Shown in pieces: positions 45,804-55,501 of a stretch of 64,000 nt of DNA (the first letter of the stretch is position 1; the number at the start of each line of letters is the position of its first letter). Source of the stretch: CBDCWA01 sp965223255 (GTDB taxonomy: Bacteria > Pseudomonadota > Alphaproteobacteria > Rhizobiales > Hyphomicrobiaceae); assembly GCA_965223255.1 (NCBI GenBank), contig CBDCWA010000004.1, positions 2,914,001 through 2,978,000 of the forward strand. The letters are read 5' to 3'. The position numbers were made by a program, and so were the translations under genes. The notes beneath the pieces were generated by a model. It was not told the DNA's origin. It ran no database searches and was given only the letters and a program-made list of their open reading frames with translations.

Positions 45804-46337
45804 CTATTCGCCCTGTTTAAGATGCGCATCCCGCCGCTTGTAGAGCTCCTCGTCTGCATACCCCATCGTCTCCGGCTTGCCGCGACCGAGCATGACCTGA
45901 AAATACACTGGCTCCAAGCTGCGGTTTTCATAACCGTGAATGACACCGGCTGGGCACGATATACACTCCCACGGTCCAAGCCGGCTCCACAACTGTTTGC
46001 CGCTTTCATCTTCGACAAACACATCCAGAAAGCCCTGTAGCACAAAAAAGCACTCTTCCACCTCGTGGGTATGCGAAGCGTTGCCTTGGCCCGGTTCCAC
46101 ATACATGATTGATAGCGTAAAATTACCCGCTGGAATGACCGTGGGGTCGCCGTGTTTGCCCGATCCGCCGGCACCAATAAAGCGGTGTTGTGCCCGCTTA
46201 TAGCCGTCTATCTTGGCGTCCTCGAAGGCTTCCCAGTCCGGTACCTTTTCTTTAAAGCGCCCGACGTAGCGGCCTAGAATATCGTCGAGCGGAACCCCAA
46301 CAAGCTCTTTGGGCAATGGGTGGCGGGCGACGCTCAT
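45804..46337 (-). CDS. cupin-domain protein (177 aa)
   Basis: Single conserved cupin barrel with motif 1 GNASHTHEVEECFFVLQG (metal-ligating His, His and Glu) and motif 2 PAGVIHGYENR. The N-terminal helical part (PLPKELVGVPLDDILGRY) is outside the barrel. Start ATG 46337; an upstream frame is not supported. A dioxygenase, isomerase or sensor role is all possible. It lies 22 bases upstream of the PhyH gene in one operon. Confidence 0.82.
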   Translation of the reverse strand: MSVARHPLPKELVGVPLDDILGRYVGRFKEKVPDWEAFEDAKIDGYKRAQHRFIGAGGSGKHGDPTVIPAGNFTLSIMYVEPGQGNASHTHEVEECFFVLQGFLDVFVEDESGKQLWSRLGPWECISCPAGVIHGYENRSLEPVYFQVMLGRGKPETMGYADEELYKRRDAHLKQGE

Positions 46338-46594
46338 GATTGCAATCCTTTTTTGGCTTCGATGTTGAAACGAGATCATCGCACCAAACCTCGCAACCGC
46401 CAACAGGGCGATTGGAACCGGCGCATCGATGATCGCTTGCAGAGTTTAGAGCAAAGAGCCGAATTTGCTACCTTTCAGTGCCAAGATATGCCCGGACAGC
46501 GGCAAGTGCGGCGCCGATTCATTCAATCGTAACTTGAGCACCAGTCCCTATATATCGTAGGCTGGCTTTGGACCCCGAATGTTGGAGGCAAAGA

Positions 46595-46723
46595 ATGTCG
46601 GTAGAGTTGGCAGCAATCATCGCGATTGCGCTTGGTTTCACAGCCGGCAATGCGTTGGTTGATCCCTGGCTTCGCGACCTCGTTCGTGACTATCACCGCC
46701 GTTGGATGGGCGATTGCGACTGA
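46595..46723 (+). CDS. small membrane-like protein with strong ribosome binding site (42 aa)
   Basis: The ATG at 46595 has GGAGG centred about eight bases upstream (GTTGGAGGCAAAG). The product starts with a hydrophobic segment (VELAAIIAIALGFTAG), then WLRDLVRDYHRRWMGD, a positively charged amphipathic tail: a shape common in small inner-membrane proteins. It is too short to judge by homology here. The gap to 47172 otherwise holds no gene. Confidence 0.45.
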   Translation: MSVELAAIIAIALGFTAGNALVDPWLRDLVRDYHRRWMGDCD

Positions 46724-47172
46724 GCGTATCGGCCAATAAGTATAGGGCCCGATGCCGAGATCTTGCCCGCGCCAACCGCTATGGCGGTTCGGTTCTTTGA
46801 TCTGCAATACCTATCAGGGACTCGAATTAATGGCGGGGTTTAACGTCTCTACGCTCACTTGAAGCAGTTGTGTTGCGTGATGAGCGGTCCAAATTGCGAC
46901 CAAACAATAGACGGGAAGGCCCGAACTCAAACTGACAAATTCATGCAATAATTTATATGCAGCAAACAGAGTATTAGAGCTTAAAGTTTGAGCATTGATC
47001 AATCTGGTAAGTGTTTGCTGCCTGATCAGTCATCTATTTTTGTCGATGACACCATAACCAGCCGCAAGTTGAGCGCTGAGCATGGTCTACCGGTCGAAAA
47101 ATCACTCGGAACAAGGTGACTGGCACTAAAATTGCCGCCGGCAGTCGCCGAAACCACGCGATTTCGCTATCG
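46724..47172. other. intergenic region, nothing recognisable
   Basis: About 450 bases downstream of the small open frame and of the second molybdopterin subunit. AT-rich in the centre; I find no hairpin with a T-tract and no protein-like frame. Confidence 0.35.
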
Positions 47173-49452
47173 CTATGCGCCGCCCTTGGCGCGCTGGACC
47201 AGCCTCCAAAGTTCCGGTGGCGAGAGCGGCAGGTCCAAAGGTTCGACGCCGAAGTCGCCAAGCGCCTGGGCAACCGCATTGGCAATAACACCACCAATAG
47301 GAATGATCTCGCCCTCGCCGCCTCCCTTTGCACCGAGCGGATTGAGCGGTGAAGGATTAAGCTCGATAACGTTTGCCCGAATGCAGGGGAAACAATCAGC
47401 ACTTGCAACTTTGTAGTCCGCGAGTGTGCCCGTCAGCAACTGTCCGTCTTGGTCGTAGACGAGATGTTCGAGCAGCGCCCCGCCTAGCCCCTGTACGATC
47501 GAGCCAATAGCCTGGCCCTTCAGCGTTGCCGGATTGATCATCCGCCCGACGTCCTTAATCGATACGATCTCGAGGACTTGCACATCGCCGGTCTCGGCAT
47601 CAACGGAAACATGCGCCGCCAGACTGCCATAGGCATATGTGTATTTGGAATTCTTGAACGTTGCGGCAGCCTCCAGCGGCTCATCGCTGACATCAGAGAG
47701 CACAATTGTCTTACTGGCCGGCCCGCGCACGTGTTCTCCGTCGAGCGTGATGTCGCTTTCATCACATCCAAGACGATCAGCGGCTGCCGTGCGGATTTTC
47801 GCCTTCAATTCGTCTGCCGCCATCACGATGGCAGAACCGCCCATTACAGTTGAGCGCGAGTGATACGACCCATAGCCCTGCACCACATCCCCGGTCGAGC
47901 CATGGACGATGCAAATGCGCTCCATTGGCATTTCCAGCGCATCGCCGGCAATTTGCGCCATGATCGTCTCGAGACCCTGGCCGACAGCGGCAGAACCGAC
48001 ATAGACGGTGAATTGCCCATCGGTTTCCAAGACGATCCGCGCATCCTCAGACGGCCCTGCACCGCCGCCCTCAATAAAACAACTGAGCGCAACACCATGG
48101 TATCGCCCATCAATCAACTTGCCATTTAGATTCTGTTTTGCCTGCCAGTCGAAGTCGGCAAGGCAGCGTGCCAACAGCTCATGATTGTCGCCGCTATCAA
48201 GTTCGGTCTTGCTCTCGTACGGTGTAATCGTTGCAAGCGGGTATGGCATCTGTGCATCACGCACAAGATTGCGGCGTCGAATTTCGATACGGTCTATGCC
48301 GAGATCTTTAGCCATCAGATCTATAAGCCGCTCGCGCGCAAAATCACCTTCAAAACGCCCCGGTCCGCGGTAGGTGCCTGACGGTGTCTTGTTGGTGGTC
48401 AGCATATCGGCGGTCATATGTATGTTTTCGATGTCATATGGCCCTGAGATAAACTGCGCAATGTTACGCGGCGCAACAGAACCATTGGTTCTGATGTAGG
48501 CCCCGTTATTGGTCCACGCCTGACCCTTAAGGCCTAAGATTTTGCCATCCGACGTGGCTGCGATCTCAACGGTGCATTCCGCTTCACGCGCGTGGTTGGC
48601 CGTCATCAGGTGATCACGACGATCTTCGATCCATTTGACCGGGCGATTGACCTGGCGTGCTGCGAAGGGGATGAGATAGTCTTCCGGGTAAAACTCACCA
48701 CGTGAGCCAAAGCTCCCTCCGACATCGACCTCTATGAGATTGAGCTGTTGTTCTGATAATTTAAGCGCACCAGCAAGAATTTTTCGATTTGCAAAAGCGA
48801 CTTTCGCTGCACCCCAAACGGAGAGTGTATCGTCGTGCCATTTGGCGACGAAGCCGCGCGGTTCCATAAACAATGCGGCGTGGCGTTGCACTCGAAAAGT
48901 TTCGCGCCGCACGTAGTCTGCCGCCGCGAATGCGGCCTCAACGTCACCGCGCGTTGCGGTCCATCTAAGCGCAACATTCGAGTCGTGTTCATCGAAGACG
49001 CGCGCCACGCCCGACTCCGCCGTCTCTCGATCAATGATGGCTGGCAATGGCTCAATCTCGAAATGGATAAAGTCAAGCGCGTCTTCCGCCTGTTGCGGCG
49101 TATCAGCCACAACGACGGCCATCGGCTCACCGACGTAGCGCACCTTACCGTTGGCCAGCATCGGCTGGCGAAACGGCTCCAGTTCCGCCAGCGGCTGCAA
49201 GCGCAGCGGGATCACTGGAACCGCGTCTCCCAGGTCGCCAGCAGTGATTACGCAATGAACGCCGGGCATGGCGATGGCGTCTTGGGTGTCCACGGATAAA
49301 ATCCGCCCGTGCGCGATAGAACTCCTGAGGATGACGGCATGCAGTTGATCTTCAAAGTTGACATCGGCGACGTATTGGCCGCGGCCGCGCAACATCCGAG
49401 CGTCTTCGACGCGCTCGATCGGACTACCGATCAGCAGATTTCTCGCCGTCAT
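47173..49452 (-). CDS. xanthine dehydrogenase-family molybdopterin subunit, complete operon (759 aa)
   Basis: Second large subunit, about half identical by eye to the copy at 42582. Domain order is the same: GRGQYVADVNFEDQLHAVIL, FGSRGEFYPEDYLIPFAA, TYRGPGRFEGDFARERL and the catalytic Glu region GGGEGEIIP. It overlaps the Fe-S gene by four bases, so L, S and M are one operon (order M, S, L in transcription). It would work as a heterotrimer oxidising an aromatic or N-heterocyclic substrate. Confidence 0.9.
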   Translation of the reverse strand: MTARNLLIGSPIERVEDARMLRGRGQYVADVNFEDQLHAVILRSSIAHGRILSVDTQDAIAMPGVHCVITAGDLGDAVPVIPLRLQPLAELEPFRQPMLANGKVRYVGEPMAVVVADTPQQAEDALDFIHFEIEPLPAIIDRETAESGVARVFDEHDSNVALRWTATRGDVEAAFAAADYVRRETFRVQRHAALFMEPRGFVAKWHDDTLSVWGAAKVAFANRKILAGALKLSEQQLNLIEVDVGGSFGSRGEFYPEDYLIPFAARQVNRPVKWIEDRRDHLMTANHAREAECTVEIAATSDGKILGLKGQAWTNNGAYIRTNGSVAPRNIAQFISGPYDIENIHMTADMLTTNKTPSGTYRGPGRFEGDFARERLIDLMAKDLGIDRIEIRRRNLVRDAQMPYPLATITPYESKTELDSGDNHELLARCLADFDWQAKQNLNGKLIDGRYHGVALSCFIEGGGAGPSEDARIVLETDGQFTVYVGSAAVGQGLETIMAQIAGDALEMPMERICIVHGSTGDVVQGYGSYHSRSTVMGGSAIVMAADELKAKIRTAAADRLGCDESDITLDGEHVRGPASKTIVLSDVSDEPLEAAATFKNSKYTYAYGSLAAHVSVDAETGDVQVLEIVSIKDVGRMINPATLKGQAIGSIVQGLGGALLEHLVYDQDGQLLTGTLADYKVASADCFPCIRANVIELNPSPLNPLGAKGGGEGEIIPIGGVIANAVAQALGDFGVEPLDLPLSPPELWRLVQRAKGGA

Positions 49453-49928
49453 GAGCCGGTATCTTCATCTTTGTAGTGTGACCGCGCATCGAGCACGGCT
49501 TCGACAATGGGGATATAGCCGGTGCAGCGACAGATGTTTCCCGAGAGCACATCACGTACGCGGTCTTCATCGGCATTGGGTTCCTGCGACAGCAGGGCAT
49601 GCGCCGTGGTCACCATACCCGGCGTGCAGAACCCACATTGTAGGGCATGATGTTTACGAAAAGATGCCTGTAGCGGGCTGAGCTCCTGATCATTGCTGAG
49701 CCCTTCAATGGTCGTGATCGATGCCCCCTCCGCTTCAACGGCAAGCATAAGACAGGCCCGCACCGCATCACCATCGACGATAATGGTACACGCCCCACAC
49801 ACACCATGCTCACAGCCGAGATGAGTGCCGGTAAGGCGCAGCTTGTCGCGCAAACAGTCGGCCAAACTGAGGCGTGGCGGCACATCCACATCCACCGCTT
49901 CACCATTGACTTCAAACTTGACCTGCAT
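49449..49928 (-). CDS. [2Fe-2S] subunit of molybdenum hydroxylase (159 aa)
   Basis: Small subunit carrying two [2Fe-2S] clusters. The plant-type site is CEHGVCGACTIIVDGDAVRAC near residues 39-59, the C-terminal helical site is CGFCTPGM near residue 98 and CRCTGY near residue 132. Electrons pass from the molybdenum subunit to the FAD subunit. Start ATG 49928, 27 bases after the FAD gene ends. Confidence 0.93.
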   Translation of the reverse strand: MQVKFEVNGEAVDVDVPPRLSLADCLRDKLRLTGTHLGCEHGVCGACTIIVDGDAVRACLMLAVEAEGASITTIEGLSNDQELSPLQASFRKHHALQCGFCTPGMVTTAHALLSQEPNADEDRVRDVLSGNICRCTGYIPIVEAVLDARSHYKDEDTGS

Positions 49929-49955
49929 CGCGTATCGTCCGTTGTATGAGATTTC

Positions 49956-50816
49956 TTAGTTGGCTGCCGCCTTGGCAAGCGCGCGACCGACCAGCGTTTT
50001 GACAAGGTCCCGTCGGTATTCGGCCGGCGCGTGAAAATCGTCCAAGGGATCTACGTCAGCGGCCGCAGCTGCGCCTGCCGCATCGATTACGGCTTGGTCG
50101 ACCTTGCGCCCGTTAACGACTTCTTCTGCAGCACCGATGCGGCGCGCATGGTCGCCAGCACCGATCACGCCGATATGGGTATTTGTCGCCGTACCATGGC
50201 TATCTGTGTCGAAAAAGACGGCGGTGCCCGCCAGTGCGAAGTCGCCACGCCGGCGTGCAAATTCCAGGAACGCCCAGCGTCTATTCCCAGGCCACTTCGG
50301 GAATCTGACCTCGACAATGATTTCGCCCGGCTTAATAGCTGTGGTCAATGCGCCCACAAAAAAATCGCCTGCGCTAATTTCCCGCCGACCGTTAGTGCCG
50401 GCGAGCACAATCGTTGCATCGCACGTCACCGCAATTCCTGGCAGCTCGGCCGCGGGATCCGCGTATGCCAAACTACCTCCGACCGTACCGCGGTTACGGA
50501 TCTGATAGTGGGCCACGTGGCTGACCGCCTCCACCAACAGCGGATGATATGCGCCAAGGTCTGAATGCCCAAGAATATCGCACCAACGCACCGTCGCACC
50601 GAGCGCGACGCCCGCATCGTCAATCCGAATGGCATTCAGCCCTGGAACCGACTTCAGATCAACGAGTATGCCGGGCTGCGCAAGACGAAATGCCAGAATA
50701 GGCATCAGGCTTTGACCACCCGCCAGGAGAGTTGCTGTCTCGCCATGGTCGCTGAGAAGTTTCAATGCTTCATCGACACTTGAGGGGCGGGCATAATCAA
50801 ACTCAGGAAATTTCAT
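49956..50816 (-). CDS. FAD-binding subunit of molybdenum hydroxylase (286 aa)
   Basis: Medium subunit (CoxM-like) with the two FAD loops ATLLAGGQSLMPILAFRL near residue 33 and GTVGGSLAYADPAAELP near residue 112, plus the C-terminal CO_deh_flav domain. Start ATG 50816, the first gene of the operon. The gap to 51153 (337 bases) has no supported gene. Confidence 0.92.
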   Translation of the reverse strand: MKFPEFDYARPSSVDEALKLLSDHGETATLLAGGQSLMPILAFRLAQPGILVDLKSVPGLNAIRIDDAGVALGATVRWCDILGHSDLGAYHPLLVEAVSHVAHYQIRNRGTVGGSLAYADPAAELPGIAVTCDATIVLAGTNGRREISAGDFFVGALTTAIKPGEIIVEVRFPKWPGNRRWAFLEFARRRGDFALAGTAVFFDTDSHGTATNTHIGVIGAGDHARRIGAAEEVVNGRKVDQAVIDAAGAAAAADVDPLDDFHAPAEYRRDLVKTLVGRALAKAAAN

Positions 50817-51153
50817 GTCGCCTTGATCGCTGGGTGTAGAGTAATTGAGGCGCCACACGGGGCGCGTGCTGGCGACGCTATCATATGATTGGATTTCGGA
50901 TCAACATCAAGGCCGAGCGAACAAGGCAAGCAGCGTCCCGTAGCGCACATCCAAACCGAAGCGGGCGGCGGAGGTTCAATGCAGCTAAACGGGTCCTCCA
51001 ATGGGTCACCCCAAGAGCTAAATCCGACCGCCCGGTGCATGGCATGGAGACAGTCCGGCATAAAGGGACTCCATTCTGTATCTCGAACCGCTGTCGATCC
51101 AGAAGGCCAGCGACGCCAAGTGATGCAGGGCTGTATGAGTTCGGTTGCCCCGC
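50817..51153. other. intergenic region, no gene recognised
   Basis: About 340 bases between two leftward genes. Open frames on the plus strand are Arg/Ser-rich without motif and overlap the flanking genes. Confidence 0.35.
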
Positions 51154-52146
51154 TCAGATGTGCTGGCCTTCGCCGAGCGGTATATCCTGCAATGTCGATG
51201 GGGCGAACAGCTCTTCAACCGACAAGCGCCGATCCGTAAGGCCATGTTCATGGGCATAAAGCGTCAAGGCCTCCAAGGTCGGCCGGTTATTCTCCAAGCC
51301 ATAGGGGAACCAGTCCGGCCCAAAAATTGATTGCTCTTCCTCGATCAGGGGTTGCAGCCATGCAAACGAGGCCTTTGGCGAACCGGCTTCCTGGAGCATG
51401 CGATAGCACCGCTCTTTGGCCGCACAGAAAGCCTTGTAGAGGGACAGCGCCACCCATGGATCGCGCTCATAAACGTCGCGACGAATCACGATCGTATGCA
51501 TGATCGGATAGATCTTGGTGCGCTTGTAATATGCTTTTTCCTCGTTGATGTAGTCGGGGAAGAGCCGCACAACCTTTGGCGAGCCCCTGCGAAATGCGAG
51601 CGGATTGTTGGCTGACATCACAAAGTCGAGCTCGCCCTGCTCCAAAAGATCACCAAGCTCGGTACCGGGCGGCGCCTGTTCCACTTGAATGTCATCGGGA
51701 AGTTTTCGCTTCAGGCGATCGGTGCGCCCCTGCACCCATTTGATGGATTTCAAATTAACACCGTATTCGTGCTGCAGTAAGCCACGCATATAAACGGCGG
51801 CCGTCATCGAATATTCTGGCACACCCCCGACTTTGCCCTCGAAGTCTTTCGGGCTTTTGATGCCTTTGTCGGGATTGTAGAACAGGTAGCCATGTCGGAA
51901 GACTCGGCTGGGGAAAACTGGGATCGCAATGAACGGCGGGTTATCCTGGCTCGCAAGCGTCGTATAATTCGACATCGACATCTCACTGACGTCGAATTCC
52001 TTGTACTGCAGCATCCGCCAGAAAATCTCGGCGGGTTGCAGCGGAATGTAATTGAGCTCAATGCCTTCGGGCTTAATCGTACCATCGATAATGGCTTGTG
52101 TCCGATCGTAGGGGCCACAGGCCAAAGAGAGCCGTAGGTCGGGCAT
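51154..52146 (-). CDS. 4,5-dihydroxyphthalate decarboxylase family protein, PBP2 fold (330 aa)
   Basis: Second leaderless paralogue of the protein at 25647. It opens MPDLRLSLACGPYDRTQAIID, with ELNYIPLQPAEIFWRMLQ, EFDVSEMSMSNYTTLAS, PVFPSRVFRHGYLFY, GVPEYSMTAAVYMRGLL and IYPIMHTIVIRRDVY. The absence of a signal peptide argues for a cytosolic enzyme. Start ATG 52146, GGAG about seven bases upstream. It lies downstream of the molybdenum hydroxylase operon on the same strand and of a DMT gene, which may move its substrate. Confidence 0.75.
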   Translation of the reverse strand: MPDLRLSLACGPYDRTQAIIDGTIKPEGIELNYIPLQPAEIFWRMLQYKEFDVSEMSMSNYTTLASQDNPPFIAIPVFPSRVFRHGYLFYNPDKGIKSPKDFEGKVGGVPEYSMTAAVYMRGLLQHEYGVNLKSIKWVQGRTDRLKRKLPDDIQVEQAPPGTELGDLLEQGELDFVMSANNPLAFRRGSPKVVRLFPDYINEEKAYYKRTKIYPIMHTIVIRRDVYERDPWVALSLYKAFCAAKERCYRMLQEAGSPKASFAWLQPLIEEEQSIFGPDWFPYGLENNRPTLEALTLYAHEHGLTDRRLSVEELFAPSTLQDIPLGEGQHI

Positions 52147-52272
52147 TGTTGTCTCCACGCTGAGCGGTTGTCAGTTCAATTGATTGAGTGTCACAGAGAG
52201 TGGATCGAAGCATGCTTTAAGGGCGCTGTAAAGCGACGCCTGGAGCTGCCAGGCGCCGTGCGTGGGGGCTTA

Positions 52273-53160
52273 TCAATCTGTCGACATGCGCGCTTCGCGC
52301 TGCCAGACATAAAGACCGCTGGCGATGATGACGAGCGCCCCGATGACCAAGTAGATGTCTGGCACCTGATTGAAGACGACAATCGATAATATGGTCACCC
52401 AGATTATCTGTGTGTAGTGATAGGGCGACAGCGACGAGATGGGGGCCACCTCAAAGCCTCTTATGAGCAGGTAATGGCCAAGTCCGAACAGGGCTCCCGT
52501 TGAAATCATCAGGAACCAGGCAAAAGCATCTGGCGCTGTCCAGAAAAATGGTACGACCGTCGAAAGCACCACGACGCCGACCGCCGACGTCCAGAACAGG
52601 CTGGTGCGAGACGCCTCCGTACGTCCGGCGATCCGCGTCATGATCTGATAGGCGGCATAGCAAACCGCAGTAATAAGCGGCAAAACGGCGGCCCAATGTA
52701 CAACGCCCAATCCGGGCCGGATGATGATCAGCACGCCGATGAAACCGCAAAGAATGGCCGCCCACCGGCGCACGCCAACGCGCTCACCCAGGATCGGTAT
52801 AGATAGTGCTGTGACAATGAGAGGCGTGGTGAAATTGATTGCCACGGCTTCTGGCAGCGAGAGGTACATTAGGGCCGTGAAGAAAGAGACCGTCGCCAGC
52901 ATCAGCATGATCGAACGGGCAAGATGCAACCACGGCATTTTTGTGGCGATCTGGCTGGCGATCCCGGACCCTGAAAAGGCGATGAGAAACACCAGTGCGT
53001 GGAAAACGTACCGCGCCCAAACAACTTGCAGGATATGATAATCTGCAGCTAGAATTTTGACGAAGGCCTCGCCCACAGCGAACAGCGCCACGCCGATACA
53101 ATACATGACAATGGCCATTGGCACATTTTGCGATTGCTCAGGCGTGGTATTGACGGCCAT
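52273..53160 (-). CDS. DMT-family transporter, EamA-type (295 aa)
   Basis: Inner-membrane carrier with ten helices and two EamA halves (first near VKILAADYHILQVVWARYVFHALVFLIAF, second near LITAVCYAAYQIMTRIAGRTEAS). The first half has the LPEAVAINFTTPLIVTALSIPILGERVG motif. Start ATG 53160; the upstream extension in the same frame is not membrane-like. It precedes the dihydroxyphthalate-decarboxylase-like gene by 126 bases in one direction, so an aromatic acid cargo is possible. Confidence 0.85.
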   Translation of the reverse strand: MAVNTTPEQSQNVPMAIVMYCIGVALFAVGEAFVKILAADYHILQVVWARYVFHALVFLIAFSGSGIASQIATKMPWLHLARSIMLMLATVSFFTALMYLSLPEAVAINFTTPLIVTALSIPILGERVGVRRWAAILCGFIGVLIIIRPGLGVVHWAAVLPLITAVCYAAYQIMTRIAGRTEASRTSLFWTSAVGVVVLSTVVPFFWTAPDAFAWFLMISTGALFGLGHYLLIRGFEVAPISSLSPYHYTQIIWVTILSIVVFNQVPDIYLVIGALVIIASGLYVWQREARMSTD

Positions 53161-53333
53161 ATTAGTCTTGGTTCGCTTCTTGGGGTAAGTAATGTCCGGC
53201 ACGGTTTGGGACCAATTGGCCGGTCGCCGGCTATAGAAAGCACTGCAAGCCTCAGACATCAACCGACAATTCCGCAGGTGAAGGCTCCCACAAGACAGCG
53301 CCGCCCCGCCCTCGCAGCCCACGAGGCAATATC

Positions 53334-53906
53334 ATGCCGCTAACAGATCGCACGATGGTTACACTTCAGCCTGTCATCAGCACCGAGCACCGCCCACTTA
53401 TAGCTGAGTGGTTGCGCCAGCCCCACGTCACTCAGTGGTGGGGTGATCCAGATGAGCGTCTGCAACAATTCGAGGTGACCCCGGCCTCAGATCATCGCCT
53501 GATTGCAGCGGACAACATACCCGTCGGATATATTCGTTGGCAGACCGTGAATCGGGCAGCGCTGGACGCAGTTGGTCTCACCGATATCCCGACTGGCGCC
53601 GTCGATATCGATTTATTCATCGGAGAGCCAGCAAAAACCGGTCAGGCGATCGGGCCCGGTGCACTGGAGCTACTCATCAAGACATTAGAGGCGACAACCA
53701 AGGCGCCTTTGGCAGGATTGACCACATCCCAAGACAACGAGCGTGCCCTCAGGGCATTTGAAAAATCCGGTTTCCGGCGTCATCTGCGCTATAATGATCC
53801 CGCTTTTGGTACATGCTGGGTTCTCGTGCGCCCTCTGTCGAACAACGAGCGGCGGCAAATAGGTGAAGGAGACGTCAAACGATGGCCAAGGCGTCATGGG
53901 ACGTGA
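53334..53906 (+). CDS. GNAT acetyltransferase, AacA4-like fold (190 aa)
   Basis: Aminoglycoside 6'-N-acetyltransferase-like GNAT. Visible are the LIAEWLRQPHVTQWWGDPDE N-terminal helix, VGYIRWQTVN strand, the acetyl-CoA P-loop region GQAIGPGALELLIKTLEA, and NERALRAFEKSGFRRH. A later start (53355) is possible. It overlaps the next gene by 25 bases, so it belongs to that operon; the acceptor is unknown. Confidence 0.83.
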   Translation: MPLTDRTMVTLQPVISTEHRPLIAEWLRQPHVTQWWGDPDERLQQFEVTPASDHRLIAADNIPVGYIRWQTVNRAALDAVGLTDIPTGAVDIDLFIGEPAKTGQAIGPGALELLIKTLEATTKAPLAGLTTSQDNERALRAFEKSGFRRHLRYNDPAFGTCWVLVRPLSNNERRQIGEGDVKRWPRRHGT

Positions 53907-54931
53907 TCATCGTTGGCCAAGGCCTGGCAGGCACAACCCTCGCCTGGCAATTACGTCTGGCCGGCCAGCGGGTTTTGATATTTGATACCCATCAATCGGT
54001 GACGGCTTCGAAAATCGCCGCTGGTCTCATAACCCCTATTACCGGTAAGAGATTGGCCTTAAGCCAGAATTTTGACGGACAGCTATCGGTTGCCGAGCGC
54101 TTTTACCGTAACGTTGAGGCGGAACTAGGCCAATCGCTGTTTCATAGTCAGCCAGCCCTAAGGCTTTTTGCAACGCGTGAGCAGCATCAAATTTGGATGC
54201 GGCGGAGGGACCACCAAGAGTATTGCAAACATCTCCTATCACCCCAGCCAAAGCCAGTCCTGGATCCGACGCTTGGCGACGTTGGCCTGGGTGGCTTTTA
54301 CATGCATACCGCGCAATTGGATGTCGCGCGTTTTCTTGCGGCGTCCGAAAGCGTACTCTCAGTCGTGCACACAGCCATAGATTGGCATCGCGATGTCACG
54401 TTTACTCCGGAAGGTTGTTATGTGCGTGGTCAGCAATCCGACTATGTGGTCTCTTGCGAAGGTTTTGGTGCAAGACACAATCCATATCTTTCATGGCTCC
54501 AATTCAACGCCGCGAAAGGCGATGTCCTGACCGTGCGCTTTAAGCAGGCGATGCCCCGTCTGACCATTCACCGAGGAATTTGGCTGGCCCCAACCGGGCA
54601 AGAGAACGTGTTCAAAGTAGGCTCAACATACGATTGGTACGATCTCGACCAAGTGCCATCTCAAACAGCCCGCGCGGACATCGAGGCGCGTTTGCGCGCC
54701 TTCATCCATGTGCCCTATGACGTTATCGATCATCAAGCTGCGGTCCGCCCGATAGTTCGCGAAAGCCACCCACTGATCGCGCGCCACTCGGCCCATCCGC
54801 GATTGGCGGTGTTCAACGGCCTGGGCTCAAAGGGCGCATTGAGCGGGCCGGTTTTTGCATCTCGCCTGGCGGACGCTTTGGTCAACGATATGACACTGCC
54901 GCTCGCCGAAGCAGAGGCTAGGCGGGTCTGA
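53882..54931 (+). CDS. FAD-dependent oxidoreductase, DAO/MnmC-oxidase-like (349 aa)
   Basis: D-amino-acid-oxidase-fold flavoenzyme. The FAD site is IIVGQGLAGTTLAWQLRLAG, with a second Rossmann strand LIFDTHQSVTASKIAAGLITP. The C-terminal half has AAVRPIVRESHPLI and NGLGSKGALSGPVFASRLADAL, close to the oxidase part of MnmC and its stand-alone relatives. It is followed after three bases by a YtqB/MnmM-type tRNA methyltransferase gene, so it is a good candidate for the cmnm5U-to-nm5U oxidase step. Confidence 0.8.
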   Translation: MAKASWDVIIVGQGLAGTTLAWQLRLAGQRVLIFDTHQSVTASKIAAGLITPITGKRLALSQNFDGQLSVAERFYRNVEAELGQSLFHSQPALRLFATREQHQIWMRRRDHQEYCKHLLSPQPKPVLDPTLGDVGLGGFYMHTAQLDVARFLAASESVLSVVHTAIDWHRDVTFTPEGCYVRGQQSDYVVSCEGFGARHNPYLSWLQFNAAKGDVLTVRFKQAMPRLTIHRGIWLAPTGQENVFKVGSTYDWYDLDQVPSQTARADIEARLRAFIHVPYDVIDHQAAVRPIVRESHPLIARHSAHPRLAVFNGLGSKGALSGPVFASRLADALVNDMTLPLAEAEARRV

Positions 54932-54934
54932 ACC

Positions 54935-55501
54935 ATGCTGCGTATGACCGAATTCATACATGACACACTTCGCCAAACACTCAGGCCTGGCGACTGGGCC
55001 GTCGATGCGACGGTTGGCAATGGTTATGATACCGCGTTTCTTGCCGAACAAGTAGGCGCGAGCGGCCGCGTTTTTGGTTTTGATATTCAAGCCGGCGCAA
55101 TAGAAGCTACAAAAGAACGTACGAACCACGCGCCCTGGGTTGCGCTGTTTCAGTGCAGTCATGAAAGGATGTCACAGTGTCTACCGGCTAACGCAAAGGG
55201 CAAGATCGCAGTCGTGATGTTCAATCTGGGCTATCTGCCCGGCGGGCAAAAAGACATAACGACAACGCCGGAGACCACAGTTGACGCGCTCCACGATGCG
55301 TTGGAGCTAATCAAGGCCGGCGGCTTGGTCACACTTCTTCTTTATACGGGCCACCCCGGTGGTCAATGTGAAGCGGCGGCCGTCAAAGACGTCGCCGCTG
55401 CACTCCCATCAATATTTGTCGCAACAGAACATCGGCGCTTGAACGCCGCTAAAAAGTCTCCAGAAGTACTACTCATTAGACGAAATATCTCGAGCAATTG
55501 A
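54935..55501 (+). CDS. YtqB/MnmM-type tRNA methyltransferase (188 aa)
   Basis: Class I methyltransferase of the YtqB family, known in Bacillus as MnmM, which methylates the 5-aminomethyl group of wobble uridine. Motifs: DATVGNGYDTAFLAEQVG, FGFDIQAGAIEATKERT, the family box MFNLGYLPGGQKDITTTPETT near residue 88, and LLYTGHPGGQCEAAAV. Start ATG 54935, three bases after the oxidase stop. This family replaces the MnmC methyltransferase part. The reaction is inferred from the family. Confidence 0.85.
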   Translation: MLRMTEFIHDTLRQTLRPGDWAVDATVGNGYDTAFLAEQVGASGRVFGFDIQAGAIEATKERTNHAPWVALFQCSHERMSQCLPANAKGKIAVVMFNLGYLPGGQKDITTTPETTVDALHDALELIKAGGLVTLLLYTGHPGGQCEAAAVKDVAAALPSIFVATEHRRLNAAKKSPEVLLIRRNISSN

